Shown: positions 1 through 8,830, counted from the stretch's first letter. The stretch: DNA of 64,000 bases from Solidesulfovibrio alcoholivorans DSM 5433 (GCF_000702665.1 NZ_JNJA01000001.1:248001-312000); one strand, 5' to 3'. The notes: generated by a model not told the origin, from the sequence alone. Numbers and translations are program-made.

Positions 1-1619
1 CCCATGAGCGCCGGCACGCGGAATTCCCGGGCCACGTTGGCCAGATGGCCGGCCGCGCCGCCTTTTTCCGTAACGATGGCCGCAGCCATGTCGATGACCG
101 AGGCGTAGCGCGGCAGGGCCTCGATGGCCACGAGCACGCCGCCCCTGGGGAAGCGCAGCAGGTCGGCCTCGCGGCGCACCACGAACACCGGCCCGCAGCC
201 CACGCCCGGGCTCGCCGTGACCCCGTCCGCCGCAAGCGGCTGGCCGTGCACCCGGCATGGCCGCCCGGGCGAGGCGCCGCCCGGAAGCTGCACCAGCTCC
301 CGGCACTGCAGAAACGTGATCGCGCCCGACGCGTCCACGGCCCATTCCACGTCCACGGGAGCGCCGTACATCGTCTCCAGCCGCACCGCGGCATCCGCCA
401 GGGCCAGGGCCGTGTCGTCCCCGATGCTCGGCGTGTCGGCCCGTCCGTCCGCGGCCTCCATCAGGCACACGCCCTCGCCCGGCAGGCAGACGAACACCTG
501 ATCCTTGTGCCGGATGTGCCGCTCGGCCAAAAGGAGCGGCTCGCCCCGGCGCACCACGAACTCGTCCGTGGCCACGGACCCGTCCACCACGGACTTGGGC
601 AGGCCCAGGGCACTGTGGATGCGGATGGCGTCGTCGCGGATGTCGAGCGGGTTTCGCGAATAGATGACGCCGCCGGCCGCGGCGTCCACCATGGCCATGA
701 CGCCCACGCACATGGCCACGTCCTCGTCCGGGATGCCCCGGTTGAGGCGGTAGGTCATGGCCTGCGGGCTGTACTTGCTGGCCAGGACCTCCTTGTAGGA
801 CTGGAGGATGTCGTCCGGGCCTACGTTGAGCTTGGAGGAGAACTGGCCGGCGAAGGTTTGTCCGGCCTCGTCCTCGCCGAGCGCCGAGCTGCGCAGTGAC
901 ACGGGTACGGGCTGCCCGAACGGCCGCCACAGGGCCGCGTAGGCGTCGAGAATGGCCTTTTCCACGTCGGCCGGCACCGTGGCATCGGTGATCTTGTTGC
1001 GGATCTGGGAGCTCAGGATGAGCAGGTTGCGCTGGTCGTCGGGCCCGGCCGTCTGGAGCAGGCGGTTGATCTCGTCCTTGAGATCGTTTTCCTCCACCAG
1101 CCGGCGGTAGGCACGGGCCGTGACCGCGAACCCCTGGGGTACGGGCAGGCCCGTGCGGCGCACGATCTCGCCGAGCCCCGCCATCTTGCCGCCCACCTGG
1201 TCGGCCATGTCCCGCCCGGCCTGGGCCAGGGGCACGACCAGAGCGGAATTCGCGTCCTGGTCCGCGTGCTGCCAGCATTCGCCGATGCGGCGTTGGATGT
1301 CCTTGATGCGGTCGTAGAGCGCGGCGTACTTGCCCGGCGCGATGGCATTTATATGCTCGACGATCTTGTAGACGTTGACCGAAACGGCCGTGGAATGGGC
1401 GCGGATGAAGGCCATGCCGAAGGTGCGACGGCCGTGCAGGGCCTCCTCCATCTCGGACATGAGTTCCAGGGCTTTCTTGTTGGCCGTGAGCAGTAGCTTG
1501 AACTGGTGGTAGCGCTTCTTGAATTCCGCCTGGATCTGCTCCTCGGTCAGGCCCTGGGGCAGTTCGGTATCCTTGCCCGAGAAAAGCCCCGCCAACGCGC
1601 GCTTGATGGTGCCGAACAC
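1..1619 (-). CDS. PEP synthase-like PEP/pyruvate-binding enzyme (3' end outside window)
   Basis: About 539 codons are visible and the gene runs off the left edge. The N-terminal ~110 residues are helical and not recognised. A PPDK/PpsA N-terminal ATP-grasp region begins near residue 120 (GLPVPQGFAVTARAYRRL) and carries the family segments PVSLRSSALGEDEAGQTFAG and DVEWAVDASGAITFLQCRE. The cut falls in the mobile phosphohistidine domain (EKGGAAGHLANVAREFRVP, His the expected phospho-carrier). Such enzymes phosphorylate pyruvate to PEP or transfer phosphate between His and a substrate; the actual substrate is unknown. The start is uncertain. GTG at 1619, preceded by a G-run, is the first conventional start, yet the frame reads as plausible protein upstream (NRYKRLEASDHNPAGLPAIG) without any ATG, GTG or TTG back to an in-frame stop. 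Confidence 0.85.
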   Translation of the reverse strand, partial: MFGTIKRALAGLFSGKDTELPQGLTEEQIQAEFKKRYHQFKLLLTANKKALELMSEMEEALHGRRTFGMAFIRAHSTAVSVNVYKIVEHINAIAPGKYAALYDRIKDIQRRIGECWQHADQDANSALVVPLAQAGRDMADQVGGKMAGLGEIVRRTGLPVPQGFAVTARAYRRLVEENDLKDEINRLLQTAGPDDQRNLLILSSQIRNKITDATVPADVEKAILDAYAALWRPFGQPVPVSLRSSALGEDEAGQTFAGQFSSKLNVGPDDILQSYKEVLASKYSPQAMTYRLNRGIPDEDVAMCVGVMAMVDAAAGGVIYSRNPLDIRDDAIRIHSALGLPKSVVDGSVATDEFVVRRGEPLLLAERHIRHKDQVFVCLPGEGVCLMEAADGRADTPSIGDDTALALADAAVRLETMYGAPVDVEWAVDASGAITFLQCRELVQLPGGASPGRPCRVHGQPLAADGVTASPGVGCGPVFVVRREADLLRFPRGGVLVAIEALPRYASVIDMAAAIVTEKGGAAGHLANVAREFRVPALM

Positions 1620-1731
1620 GTGCCCCCCGATGGCCGGCAGGCCGGCCGGGTTGTGGTCCGAAGCCTCAAGCCGTTTGTACCGGTTCGATACAAGCTTGGC
1701 AACGTGCCGGGCATGCCGGACGCGGGGGCGC

Positions 1732-2586
1732 TCAGCGCCGACAGGAGTGGCACTGGCACAGCCTGTTGGTGAGCATGACGGCGTCGTTGCACACGCACCG
1801 TTTGATCAGGCTGGTTGTGGTATTCTCGTAGATTGTGGAAGAGAAATTCTTGCAGCCCGGCAACGAGGTGTCGATACCCACGAAATCGACTTCGAGGGAA
1901 CCGCCCGCGCCGCCCTCGAGCGGGCCGGGGTCTCGCGCGAAATCGCTTTGCGCGATCTCCGTGTACTGCGCCTTGGGCGTAGCGCCCGACTTTTGCAGCA
2001 ACTGCGACACCCGGTCCGCAGGAATGGCGAAATTGAGGTTTTGCGCGTCCCGTCGCTGCGCCACCACCACGCCGACCACCTCGCCCTGCATGGTGAATAC
2101 CGGAGAACCGCTGGACCCCGGCGAAACGGCGATGGAAACCTGCATGATCCCGTCCTGGCGCCGCTGGCTCAGCATGCCGCTCGTGATGGTCTTTTCGTAA
2201 CCCCGGGGCGAGCCGATGGCGAAAAGCTCCGCACCCGGCGAGACGTCGGACGGAACCCCGATCTTCACCGGTTTTCCCGGTGTCGGCGCGAGCAGGAGCG
2301 CAAGATCGTTCTGGGCGTCCACGCCGACCACGTATTTGACCGGCGTCTCGCCGTCCGCGTAGTTCTTGAAATAGCCGACGGACGCGCTGCCGCGCAGCAC
2401 ATGCAGGTTGGTCACGATGAAATCCGGCGTGACGTAAAAACCCGTGCCAATGTTCTTCCCGGCCCGGACCGTGACGACGGAGCCTTCGTTTTCCTTAAAA
2501 AGCGCACTCAAATCAGCAGCCCCTGCAACGCCGCGTCCGTAAACGAGGCACAACAAGGCTGCGATGCAGACCTGCGTGAATCTCAT
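1732..2586 (-). CDS. exported trypsin-like (S1C, HtrA/Deg-type) serine protease without PDZ
   Basis: 284 aa with a Sec signal peptide (residues 1-23, ending AGA-AD) and a chymotrypsin-fold protease domain. The triad is visible: His62 (NLHV), Asp94 (QNDLALL) and Ser159 (SPGSSGSP). It should act in the periplasm as a quality-control or processing protease. Unlike DegP/DegQ it stops after about 230 residues with no PDZ domain. Instead it has a ~60-residue tail ending in a cysteine cluster (C-KNF, then RCVC, LCQCHSC), unusual for this family and perhaps disulfide-bonded or metal-binding. Its stop lies just upstream of the PEP-synthase-like gene on the same strand, so the two may be co-transcribed. 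Confidence 0.85.
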   Translation of the reverse strand: MRFTQVCIAALLCLVYGRGVAGAADLSALFKENEGSVVTVRAGKNIGTGFYVTPDFIVTNLHVLRGSASVGYFKNYADGETPVKYVVGVDAQNDLALLLAPTPGKPVKIGVPSDVSPGAELFAIGSPRGYEKTITSGMLSQRRQDGIMQVSIAVSPGSSGSPVFTMQGEVVGVVVAQRRDAQNLNFAIPADRVSQLLQKSGATPKAQYTEIAQSDFARDPGPLEGGAGGSLEVDFVGIDTSLPGCKNFSSTIYENTTTSLIKRCVCNDAVMLTNRLCQCHSCRR

Positions 2587-2928
2587 GGCTCACCCGCCGG
2601 CACGAGACGTCGCGCCCCGCCAAATTGACCATGCCCAACGAACCACAACAGCCTCCGCTTCCGTTGCGGGGAACCCGGCCTGCCACACGCCCGCATCGCC
2701 GCGCAAAAGGCGCATCCTGCCCCGAAAAATACCGCTTCCTGCACCTGTCGCATATCCCGCCGCGCTACGCAATCCGCACCTTGCCGCCTGCCGCCGCGCC
2801 GCGCCCCGAGACCGCCCCGGCAAGGCCGGTTCCGGGCGGCCTGCACCCGCATCGGCCCGCTTCCGTATCGCCAGAGCGTCCTCCATGTCGGCCTGCCCGT
2901 GCCGCACCCCCTCGAGGGCATTCAAAAA
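2587..2928. other. gene-free divergent intergenic region
   Basis: About 340 bases between the protease start (minus) and the PadR operator. Several short frames are open on both strands only because stops are rare at this GC content. None has a ribosome site or recognisable product. I see no RNA gene here. Confidence 0.5.
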
Positions 2929-2963
2929 TGTAATTTACATCTAGATGTAAATTACAGTAAGAT
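2929..2963 (+). promoter_or_regulatory. 28-bp perfect palindrome inside a sigma70-like promoter (padR operator)
   Basis: Positions 2929-2956 read TGTAATTTACAT-CTAG-ATGTAAATTACA, a perfect 28-base inverted repeat in an AT-rich patch of an otherwise ~70% GC region. A promoter can be read through it: -35 TTTACA (2934-2939), 18-bp spacer, -10 TAAGAT (2958-2963). A dimeric regulator bound to the palindrome would block RNA polymerase. The PadR-family gene starts 27 bases after the -10, so autorepression is the natural inference. The palindrome is seen directly; the regulator's identity is inferred from position. Confidence 0.75.
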
Positions 2964-2989
2964 GTTTCCAACAACTCAGGAGGACTCCC

Positions 2990-3364
2990 ATGCCGCCGGA
3001 AAAAACCAAAGGCTACCGCCATCTTCCCGCCTTTCTCCTGCTCGCCCTGGGGCACGGGCCCGGGCACGGCGCGGCGCTCTTCGCCCGCATGCACGAACTG
3101 CTGCCCCTGTCCGGTGTGGACACGGGCGCGGTCTACCGCACCTTGAACGCCCTGGAAGCGCAAGGTGAAATTTCCGGCTCCTGGGATACGAGCGTTCCGG
3201 GGCCGGCCAGGAAAATCTACCACCTGACCGACGCCGGCCGGGAACGCCTGGCTTTCTGGCGGCAGGACATCGCCTACCGCGTACGCCTGCTCACCGCGTT
3301 CCTGGACGACAGCCGGACGATTCTGGAAGCACGAAAGGAGGCTGCGCCATGCCCCAAGCCGTAA
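2990..3364 (+). CDS. PadR-family transcriptional regulator
   Basis: 124 aa winged-helix protein. The N-terminal half matches the PadR fold (LPAFLLLALGHGPGHGAALFARM, then DTGAVYRTLNALEAQGEISGSW and PARKIYHLTDAGRERLAFW, the wing). It has only a short C-terminal dimerisation helix, as in small PadR proteins. AGGAGG at 2978-2983 sets the ATG at 2990. The gene overlaps the following transporter by 16 bases, so the two are translationally coupled, and the transporter is the probable regulated target. The inducer is unknown. Confidence 0.85.
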   Translation: MPPEKTKGYRHLPAFLLLALGHGPGHGAALFARMHELLPLSGVDTGAVYRTLNALEAQGEISGSWDTSVPGPARKIYHLTDAGRERLAFWRQDIAYRVRLLTAFLDDSRTILEARKEAAPCPKP

Positions 3365-4770
3365 CCACTCGCCAGACGCCCGCGGCCGGGGGCATGGCCA
3401 TCCGCCCGCGCCAGGGCATGGCCCTGGCCGCCGTCATCTGCGCCGGCGCGGCCCTGCTCCTGCCGTCCCTGGGCCTTGGCACACTGGGCAAGGCCGCCAT
3501 CGTCGTCCTGCTCGGCATCGGACTTTGGACCACGGGCTGGCTGCCGGAATGGCTGACCGCGCTGGTTTTCTTCTCCCTGTGCATGCTCGGCAAGGTGGCC
3601 CCGCCGGCCGTGGTCTTCGCGGGCTTCGCCTCCTCGGCGACCTGGTTGGTACTGGCCGGCGCGGTCATCGGCCTGGCCATCCGGCACACCGGCCTCGGCG
3701 GCCGGTTGGCCTCGCGCCTGGCCCCCGCCATCGGCCGCTCCTTTCCCCGCGCCGTTGTCGCGGTATCGCTTTTCGGCCTGGGCCTGACCTTCGCCATGCC
3801 CTCGGCCATGGGCCGCGTCATGCTGCTGTTGCCCATTCTCGCCGCCCTGGCCGACCGGCTCGGCTATCCCCTGGGCAGCCGGGGCCGCAGCGGCGTGATT
3901 CTGGCCGGCATCTTCGGCACCTACCTGCCCGCGTTCGCCATCCTGCCGGCCAACATCCCCAACACCGTCTTCATCGGCGCGGTGGAGCACGCACTCGGCA
4001 CGCCGCCCCATTACGGCCAGTACCTGCTGCTGCACTTTCCGCTCCTCGGCCTTGCCAAGGCGGTCATCCTCCTCCCGCTGCTCATCCGCATGTTCCGCGA
4101 CACGCCACGGGAACAGCTGGAGGCGGAACCCCAGGCTGCGACCAAAATGACGGGACCGGAAATCCACTTGAGCGTGGTGCTCGCGCTCGCCGTGGCGCTT
4201 TGGAGCACGGACGCCTGGCACGGCATTCCGGCCGCCTGGGTCGGCATGCTGGTCGCGGTGTGGTGCCTGTTTCCGGGAAGCGGGCTGATGGGCAAAAAGC
4301 CCTTTGCGGCGCTGCAATTCGAGCCCGTCTACTACGTCGCGGGCATCGTGAGCCTCGGCGCGGTGGCGGACGCCTCGGGACTGGGCAACCGGGTCGCAAC
4401 CTGGGCGCTTTCCTGGCTGTCCCTCGCGCCGCACGCCCCGGCGACCAGCTTCGCCGTGCTCGCCGGCCTGGCGGCCCTGGTCGGGGTGGTGGTGACGTTG
4501 CCGGGCGTGCCCCCGGTGCTCACGCCCCTGCTGCATCCCCTGGCCGCGGCCACCGGCTGGCCGCCCCTGACCGTGGCCATGACGCAGGTGCTCGGGTTTT
4601 CCACGGTCATCCTGCCCTACCAGGCCCCGCCGCTGGTCGTGGCCATCCAGACCGGGGGCCTCAAAGCCGGGGACGTGACGCGGCTGTGCCTGATCACGGC
4701 CGCAATCAGCGTCTGCGTCCTGTGGCCCCTCGATTACGGCTGGTGGTCGCTGCTGGGCTGGATCGGCTGA
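3349..4770 (+). CDS. DASS/SLC13-type anion:sodium symporter family permease
   Basis: 473 aa, almost entirely hydrophobic with about 11-12 predicted membrane helices. It resembles the divalent anion:Na+ symporter (CitT/SLC13) family, with two related halves and the segments FAMPSAMGRVMLLLPI and LPGVPPVLTPLLHPLA where the family carries its substrate- and sodium-binding loops. Likely substrates are dicarboxylates, sulfate or related anions; sequence alone does not decide. It overlaps padR by 16 bases (AAGGAG upstream of the ATG at 3349) and ends convergently, overlapping the GGDEF gene by 37 bases. Sulfate uptake is possible in a sulfate reducer but not shown. Confidence 0.8.
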   Translation: MPQAVTTRQTPAAGGMAIRPRQGMALAAVICAGAALLLPSLGLGTLGKAAIVVLLGIGLWTTGWLPEWLTALVFFSLCMLGKVAPPAVVFAGFASSATWLVLAGAVIGLAIRHTGLGGRLASRLAPAIGRSFPRAVVAVSLFGLGLTFAMPSAMGRVMLLLPILAALADRLGYPLGSRGRSGVILAGIFGTYLPAFAILPANIPNTVFIGAVEHALGTPPHYGQYLLLHFPLLGLAKAVILLPLLIRMFRDTPREQLEAEPQAATKMTGPEIHLSVVLALAVALWSTDAWHGIPAAWVGMLVAVWCLFPGSGLMGKKPFAALQFEPVYYVAGIVSLGAVADASGLGNRVATWALSWLSLAPHAPATSFAVLAGLAALVGVVVTLPGVPPVLTPLLHPLAAATGWPPLTVAMTQVLGFSTVILPYQAPPLVVAIQTGGLKAGDVTRLCLITAAISVCVLWPLDYGWWSLLGWIG

Positions 4771-5789
4771 AGATCGGGTACGTCGCGGACCAGACGCCAG
4801 CCGTTGCGGCCGGCGTTTTTGGCCGCGTACATGGCCGCGTCGGCAAGGCGCAGGAGCTCTCCGGCGCGCTTGCCGTCGTCGGGGAAAAGCGCCACACCGA
4901 CGCTGGCCCCGAGCCTGCACGTATGTCCCAGGGCGTGAAAGGGCGAGCGCATGGCCGCGACCATCTTCCCGGCAATGAGCCCCGCGTTGGCGACGTCGCC
5001 GATCCCCGGGGTCAGCGCCACGAACTCGTCGCCGCCGAGCCGGGCCACGGTGTCGCTGCGGCGCACGCAGGCCGCAAGCCGCTTCGCCGCCTCGACAAGC
5101 ACCCGGTCGCCCGTTTCGTGGCCGCACGCGTCGTTGACTTCCTTGAACCGGTCGAGGTCGATGAAATACACCGCCGCCTTTTCCCCGGAACGCTCGGCCA
5201 GGGCCAGGGTCTGGCGCAAGCGGTCCGTGTACAGGGCCCGGTTGGGCAGCCCCGTCAGGCCGTCGTGCAGGGACATGCGCGTGACGAGCTCCTCGGCCCG
5301 ACGCCGCTCGGTGATGTCGTTGATGATGCCGTCGTAGGAGAGGATGCGCCCGGCCGCATCGTGGTGCAGGACCGGGGTGTTACGCACGTAGCGGACGGTG
5401 CCGTCCTTGTGCAGGATGCGATGTTCGAGCGGGGCGGGATCGCCGGCCAGCACGCGCGCGGCGTGCTCGAGCACCGCCGGCCTGTCCTCCTCCGGCACCA
5501 TGGCCAGCCAAAGCAGGGGATTTTGCTGGTATTCCTCGGCCGTATACCCGGTGACGGCCACGCAGTTGGGGCCGTGGATCGTGGCGACGGCCTGCCCGTC
5601 CCGGACGCTTACGGTGTAGACGTAGTCCGTGACGCTTTCCAGCAGGCGGCGCAGGCGATGTTCGTTGCTGCGCAGGGAGCGCTCCAGTTCCAGGCTCTGG
5701 GCGTGCTGCGCCTCGAGCTCGGCCACCCGGCGAGTGAGGGCCGCGATCTCGGCCAGAAGTTCCTTCCTGCCACGACCGTCGTTGGACAT
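4734..5789 (-). CDS. PAS-GGDEF diguanylate cyclase
   Basis: 351 aa from the ATG at 5789, chosen because GAGGTG sits just upstream; an in-frame GTG nine bases earlier overlaps that ribosome site. Layout: short N-terminal coiled coil (~10-45), PAS domain with PAC motif (~45-165, ending DITERRRAEELV), then GGDEF domain (~170-335). The active-site GGDEF is intact at 252-256 and an RxxD inhibitory I-site (RRSD, 243-246) lies five residues before it, so it should make c-di-GMP from two GTP with product feedback. No membrane segment is seen: a soluble sensor. Its 3' end overlaps the convergent transporter gene. Confidence 0.92.
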   Translation of the reverse strand: MSNDGRGRKELLAEIAALTRRVAELEAQHAQSLELERSLRSNEHRLRRLLESVTDYVYTVSVRDGQAVATIHGPNCVAVTGYTAEEYQQNPLLWLAMVPEEDRPAVLEHAARVLAGDPAPLEHRILHKDGTVRYVRNTPVLHHDAAGRILSYDGIINDITERRRAEELVTRMSLHDGLTGLPNRALYTDRLRQTLALAERSGEKAAVYFIDLDRFKEVNDACGHETGDRVLVEAAKRLAACVRRSDTVARLGGDEFVALTPGIGDVANAGLIAGKMVAAMRSPFHALGHTCRLGASVGVALFPDDGKRAGELLRLADAAMYAAKNAGRNGWRLVRDVPDLQPIQPSSDHQP

Positions 5790-5880
5790 GGGACACACCT
5801 CGCCTCCACGCTACCCGAAAGCCGTACGCTTGTCATGGTCCGCCGCCTTCCAGATGCGGAAAAAAGCCGCCCCAAACGAC

Positions 5881-5910
5881 AAGGGCCGGGGTGCACACGC
5901 CCCGGCCCTT
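5881..5910 (-). terminator. hairpin terminator after lon
   Basis: AAGGGCCGGGG (5881-5891) and CCCCGGCCCTT (5900-5910) form a perfect 11-bp stem with an 8-base loop, 35 bases downstream of the lon stop on the minus strand. A T-rich stretch follows after about 15 bases rather than immediately, so termination may be inefficient or factor-assisted. Confidence 0.6.
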
Positions 5911-5944
5911 ACAGTTTGCATGCCCGGCAAGGCACGCCGGCAAT

Positions 5945-8401
5945 CTATTTCTTCGCGGCTTCCTTCTCCGGCGCCGCGTCGCAACGGGCGATGGGCCAGA
6001 CCTCGTCGATGCGCTCCACGGGATAGACCTTCACCCGGCCGCGCAGATCGCGCGGGATGTCGTGCAGGTCCTTCATGTTCTGCGCCGGGATGATCACCCG
6101 CTTCATGCCGGCCGCGACAGCCGCCAGCACCTTCTCCTTGATGCCGCCCACGGGCAGCACCCGGCCGCGCAGGGTGATCTCGCCCGTCATGGCCAGGTCG
6201 TTGGCCACGGCGGTGTTGGTGAGCACCGAGATCAGCGCCGTCACGAGCGTGACGCCCGCCGACGGGCCGTCCTTGGGCGTGGCCCCGGCCGGCACGTGGA
6301 TGTGGATGTCGTTTTTCTCGAATATCTCGGGCTCGATACCGAGCTCCTTGGCCTTGGACTTGGCGTAGGTCAGCGCCGCCTGCGCCGACTCCTTCATGAC
6401 GTCGCCGAGCTTGCCCGTCAGCTGCAACCCGCCCTTGCCGGGCAACGTCGCGGCCTCGATATGCAAGATCGCGCCGCCGACCGGCGTCCAGGCCAGGCCC
6501 ACGGCCACGCCCGGGGGCAGCTCCGTCTCGCGCTCGTCGTCCATGAACCGCGCCGGTCCCAGGAGCTTTTGCAGCGAGGCCGTGGTCACCCGAAACGGCG
6601 GGGCCTCGCCCTCGGCCTTCTTGCGCGCGAGCTTGCGCGCGACCGACCCCACCTCGCGCTCGAGGTTGCGCAGCCCGGCCTCGCGCGTGTAGTCGCGGAT
6701 GACGCGCGACAGCACGTGGTCGGACAGGATCATGTCGCCCTTTTCCAGGCCGTTCTCCGTAATCTGGCGCGGCAGGATGTAGCGCCGCGCGATCTTGATC
6801 TTCTCCTGCTCGGTGTAGCCCGGCAGCGTGATGACCTCCATGCGGTCGAGCAGCGGCGCGGGGATCGTGTCCAGGATGTTGGCCGTGCAGATGAACATCA
6901 CCTTGGACAGGTCGAAGGGCACGTTGAGGTAGTGGTCCGAGAACGAGAAGTTCTGTTCCGGATCGAGCACCTCGAGCAGCGCCGAGGACGGGTCGCCGCG
7001 GAAGTCCGAGCCCACCTTGTCGATCTCGTCGAGCATGATGACAGGATTTCGCGTGCCGGCCTGCTTGATGCTCTGCACCACGCGGCCGGGCATGGCCCCG
7101 ATGTAGGTCCGCCGGTGGCCGCGGATTTCCGCCTCGTCGCGCATGCCGCCAAGGGACATGCGCACGAACTTGCGCCCGAGCGCCCTGGCGATGGAGCGGC
7201 CAAGGGAGGTCTTGCCGACGCCGGGGGGGCCGACGAAGCAGAGGATCGGGCCCTTCATGCCGGGATTGAGCTTGCGCACCGACAGGTACTCGAGGATGCG
7301 CTCCTTGACCTTTTCCAGGTCGAAGTGGTCTTCGTCCAGGATGCGCTTGGCCTCCTTGATGTCGAGCCGGTCCTTGGACAGCTTCTTCCAGGGCAGGTCC
7401 ACGAGCCAGTCGAGGTAGGTGCGGATGACGCCGGCCTCGGAGGAGTCGGGGTGCATGGAGACGAGCCGCTTGAGCTGCTTGTCGGACTCCTTCTTGACTT
7501 CCTTGGGCATGCCGGCCTTGTCCAGGGCTTCCTTGAGCTCGTCGAGCTCGTCGGACTCCTCGCCGCCCTCGCCGAGCTCGCGGCGGATGGCCTTCATCTG
7601 CTCGCGCAGGAAGAAGTCCTTTTGCGCCTTGTCCATGCCCTCTTTGGCCATGTTCTGGATCTTGGCCTGCATGGCCGCGACCTCGGCCTCCTTGACGAGC
7701 TGCTCGTTGACCAGGCGCAGGCGCTCGATGGGGTCCTCGCACTCGAGCAGGCGCTGGGCCTCTTCCACGCGCATGCGCAGGTTGGAGGCCACGAGGTCGG
7801 CGAGCCGGCCCGGCTCGTTGACGCTGTTGAGCACGGCCATGATGTCGGCCGAAGCCATGCCGCGCAGCGACAGGATCTTTTCGCTCTGCTCCCTGGCGGC
7901 GCGCATCATGGCTTCCTGCTCCAGGGTCACTTCCTTGGTGTCGCGCTCGGGCAGGACCTCGATGGCGGCCGCAAGGAAGGGGTCGGTGGACGTGAAGTCC
8001 TTCACCCGCGCCCGGGTCAGGCCCTGGACCAGGACCTTGAGCCTGCCGTCGGGCATCTTGAGCATGCGCATGATCATGCCCACCGTGCCCACGCGGTAGA
8101 GGTCGTCCGTGCCCGGCTCGTCCACCTTCTCGTCCTTCTGGGTCAAAACGAGGATGTAGCGGGAGCCGTTTATGGCCGCGTCCACGGCCTGGACGGACTT
8201 GTCGCGGCCGACGAACAGCGGCAGGATCATGTAGTTGAAGACCACGATGTCGCGCACGGGCAGGACGGGCAGCTCGGACGGGATGTCGGGCTGGTTCTTC
8301 TCCTCGCCTTCGCTGGCCGTCGGGGCCTCGTTGTCGTGCGTCGCGTCGGCTGGCGGCGCGACCTTATCCGCCGTGTCCTTGGGGTCGAATTCGTTATCCA
8401 T
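5945..8401 (-). CDS. lon: ATP-dependent protease Lon (LonA)
   Basis: 818 aa, a full-length LonA: N-terminal substrate-binding domain (from ~42, LPVLPVRDIVVFNYMILPLF), coiled-coil linker, AAA+ module with Walker A GPPGVGKTSL (391-400) and Walker B VIMLDEIDKV, and C-terminal protease domain with the Ser-Lys dyad Ser714 (DGPSAGV) and Lys757 (GGIKEK). It degrades misfolded and regulatory proteins in the cytoplasm. An acidic extension of ~40 residues precedes the conserved N domain. It follows holA-radC-acyP on the same strand, separated from acyP by 156 bases holding a strong hairpin, so it probably has its own promoter. Confidence 0.98.
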   Translation of the reverse strand: MDNEFDPKDTADKVAPPADATHDNEAPTASEGEEKNQPDIPSELPVLPVRDIVVFNYMILPLFVGRDKSVQAVDAAINGSRYILVLTQKDEKVDEPGTDDLYRVGTVGMIMRMLKMPDGRLKVLVQGLTRARVKDFTSTDPFLAAAIEVLPERDTKEVTLEQEAMMRAAREQSEKILSLRGMASADIMAVLNSVNEPGRLADLVASNLRMRVEEAQRLLECEDPIERLRLVNEQLVKEAEVAAMQAKIQNMAKEGMDKAQKDFFLREQMKAIRRELGEGGEESDELDELKEALDKAGMPKEVKKESDKQLKRLVSMHPDSSEAGVIRTYLDWLVDLPWKKLSKDRLDIKEAKRILDEDHFDLEKVKERILEYLSVRKLNPGMKGPILCFVGPPGVGKTSLGRSIARALGRKFVRMSLGGMRDEAEIRGHRRTYIGAMPGRVVQSIKQAGTRNPVIMLDEIDKVGSDFRGDPSSALLEVLDPEQNFSFSDHYLNVPFDLSKVMFICTANILDTIPAPLLDRMEVITLPGYTEQEKIKIARRYILPRQITENGLEKGDMILSDHVLSRVIRDYTREAGLRNLEREVGSVARKLARKKAEGEAPPFRVTTASLQKLLGPARFMDDERETELPPGVAVGLAWTPVGGAILHIEAATLPGKGGLQLTGKLGDVMKESAQAALTYAKSKAKELGIEPEIFEKNDIHIHVPAGATPKDGPSAGVTLVTALISVLTNTAVANDLAMTGEITLRGRVLPVGGIKEKVLAAVAAGMKRVIIPAQNMKDLHDIPRDLRGRVKVYPVERIDEVWPIARCDAAPEKEAAKK

Positions 8402-8483
8402 AACCGCCTGCTCCTCGCGGGCTTTTGCCGCCTGCCCCTTGCGCGGGGCGCGCGGCCAAAGCGCCGTCGCGTTTATACTGGAT

Positions 8484-8518
8484 CGCCCGCGGCGCCGGAC
8501 GGGCCGGCGGCGCGGGCG
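8484..8518. other. long GC hairpin between acyP and lon
   Basis: 8484-8498 and 8504-8518 pair over 15 positions with one mismatch around a 5-base loop. It lies 40 bases past the acyP stop (minus strand). A T5 run follows it on the plus strand, not on the minus strand, so it is an atypical terminator for acyP or a structured lon leader. Confidence 0.45.
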
Positions 8519-8557
8519 CTTTTTGCCGCTTGGCCGAAAACGCGCCCGGGCGCGTCC

Positions 8558-8830
8558 TCAGCGGATGTCAAAGCTCGAAAAAGCCTTCTCGTACTCGATA
8601 ACCTTCGCCTCGACCCGTTCCACGCGGGACAGCGGCGACCCTTCGGCCAGCCGTTCCTTGAGGGCGTCCAGGCCACGGGGATCGCCCTGGGCGAGCACCT
8701 CCACCTTGCCGTCCTCCAGATTGCGCACCCAGCCGTTAAGCCCCAGGCTCTTGGCCTGGTCGAACACCCAGGCCCTGAAATACACGCCCTGGACCTTGCC
8801 GGAGACGGTGGCATGCAGACTCGGCGTCAT
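8558..8830 (-). CDS. acyP: acylphosphatase
   Basis: 90 aa, the usual length of this single-domain enzyme, which hydrolyses acyl phosphates. Catalytic Arg19 (GKVQGVYFRAW) and Asn37 (GWVRNLEDG) are both present. The ribosome site AAGGAGGAACTCCC-ATG is strong. The gene starts 15 bases after the radC stop, so the two form an operon. Confidence 0.95.
   Translation of the reverse strand: MTPSLHATVSGKVQGVYFRAWVFDQAKSLGLNGWVRNLEDGKVEVLAQGDPRGLDALKERLAEGSPLSRVERVEAKVIEYEKAFSSFDIR

Noticed and set aside
2590..2925. Several short open frames on both strands upstream of padR
   Set aside because: No ribosome sites, mutually overlapping, and Arg/Pro/Ala-rich translations; they arise from low stop frequency.
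3525..6026. 833-codon plus-strand frame spanning the transporter and the GGDEF gene
   Set aside because: It crosses two genes on opposite strands, has no ribosome site and its composition is Arg/Gly/Pro-rich without any fold signature.
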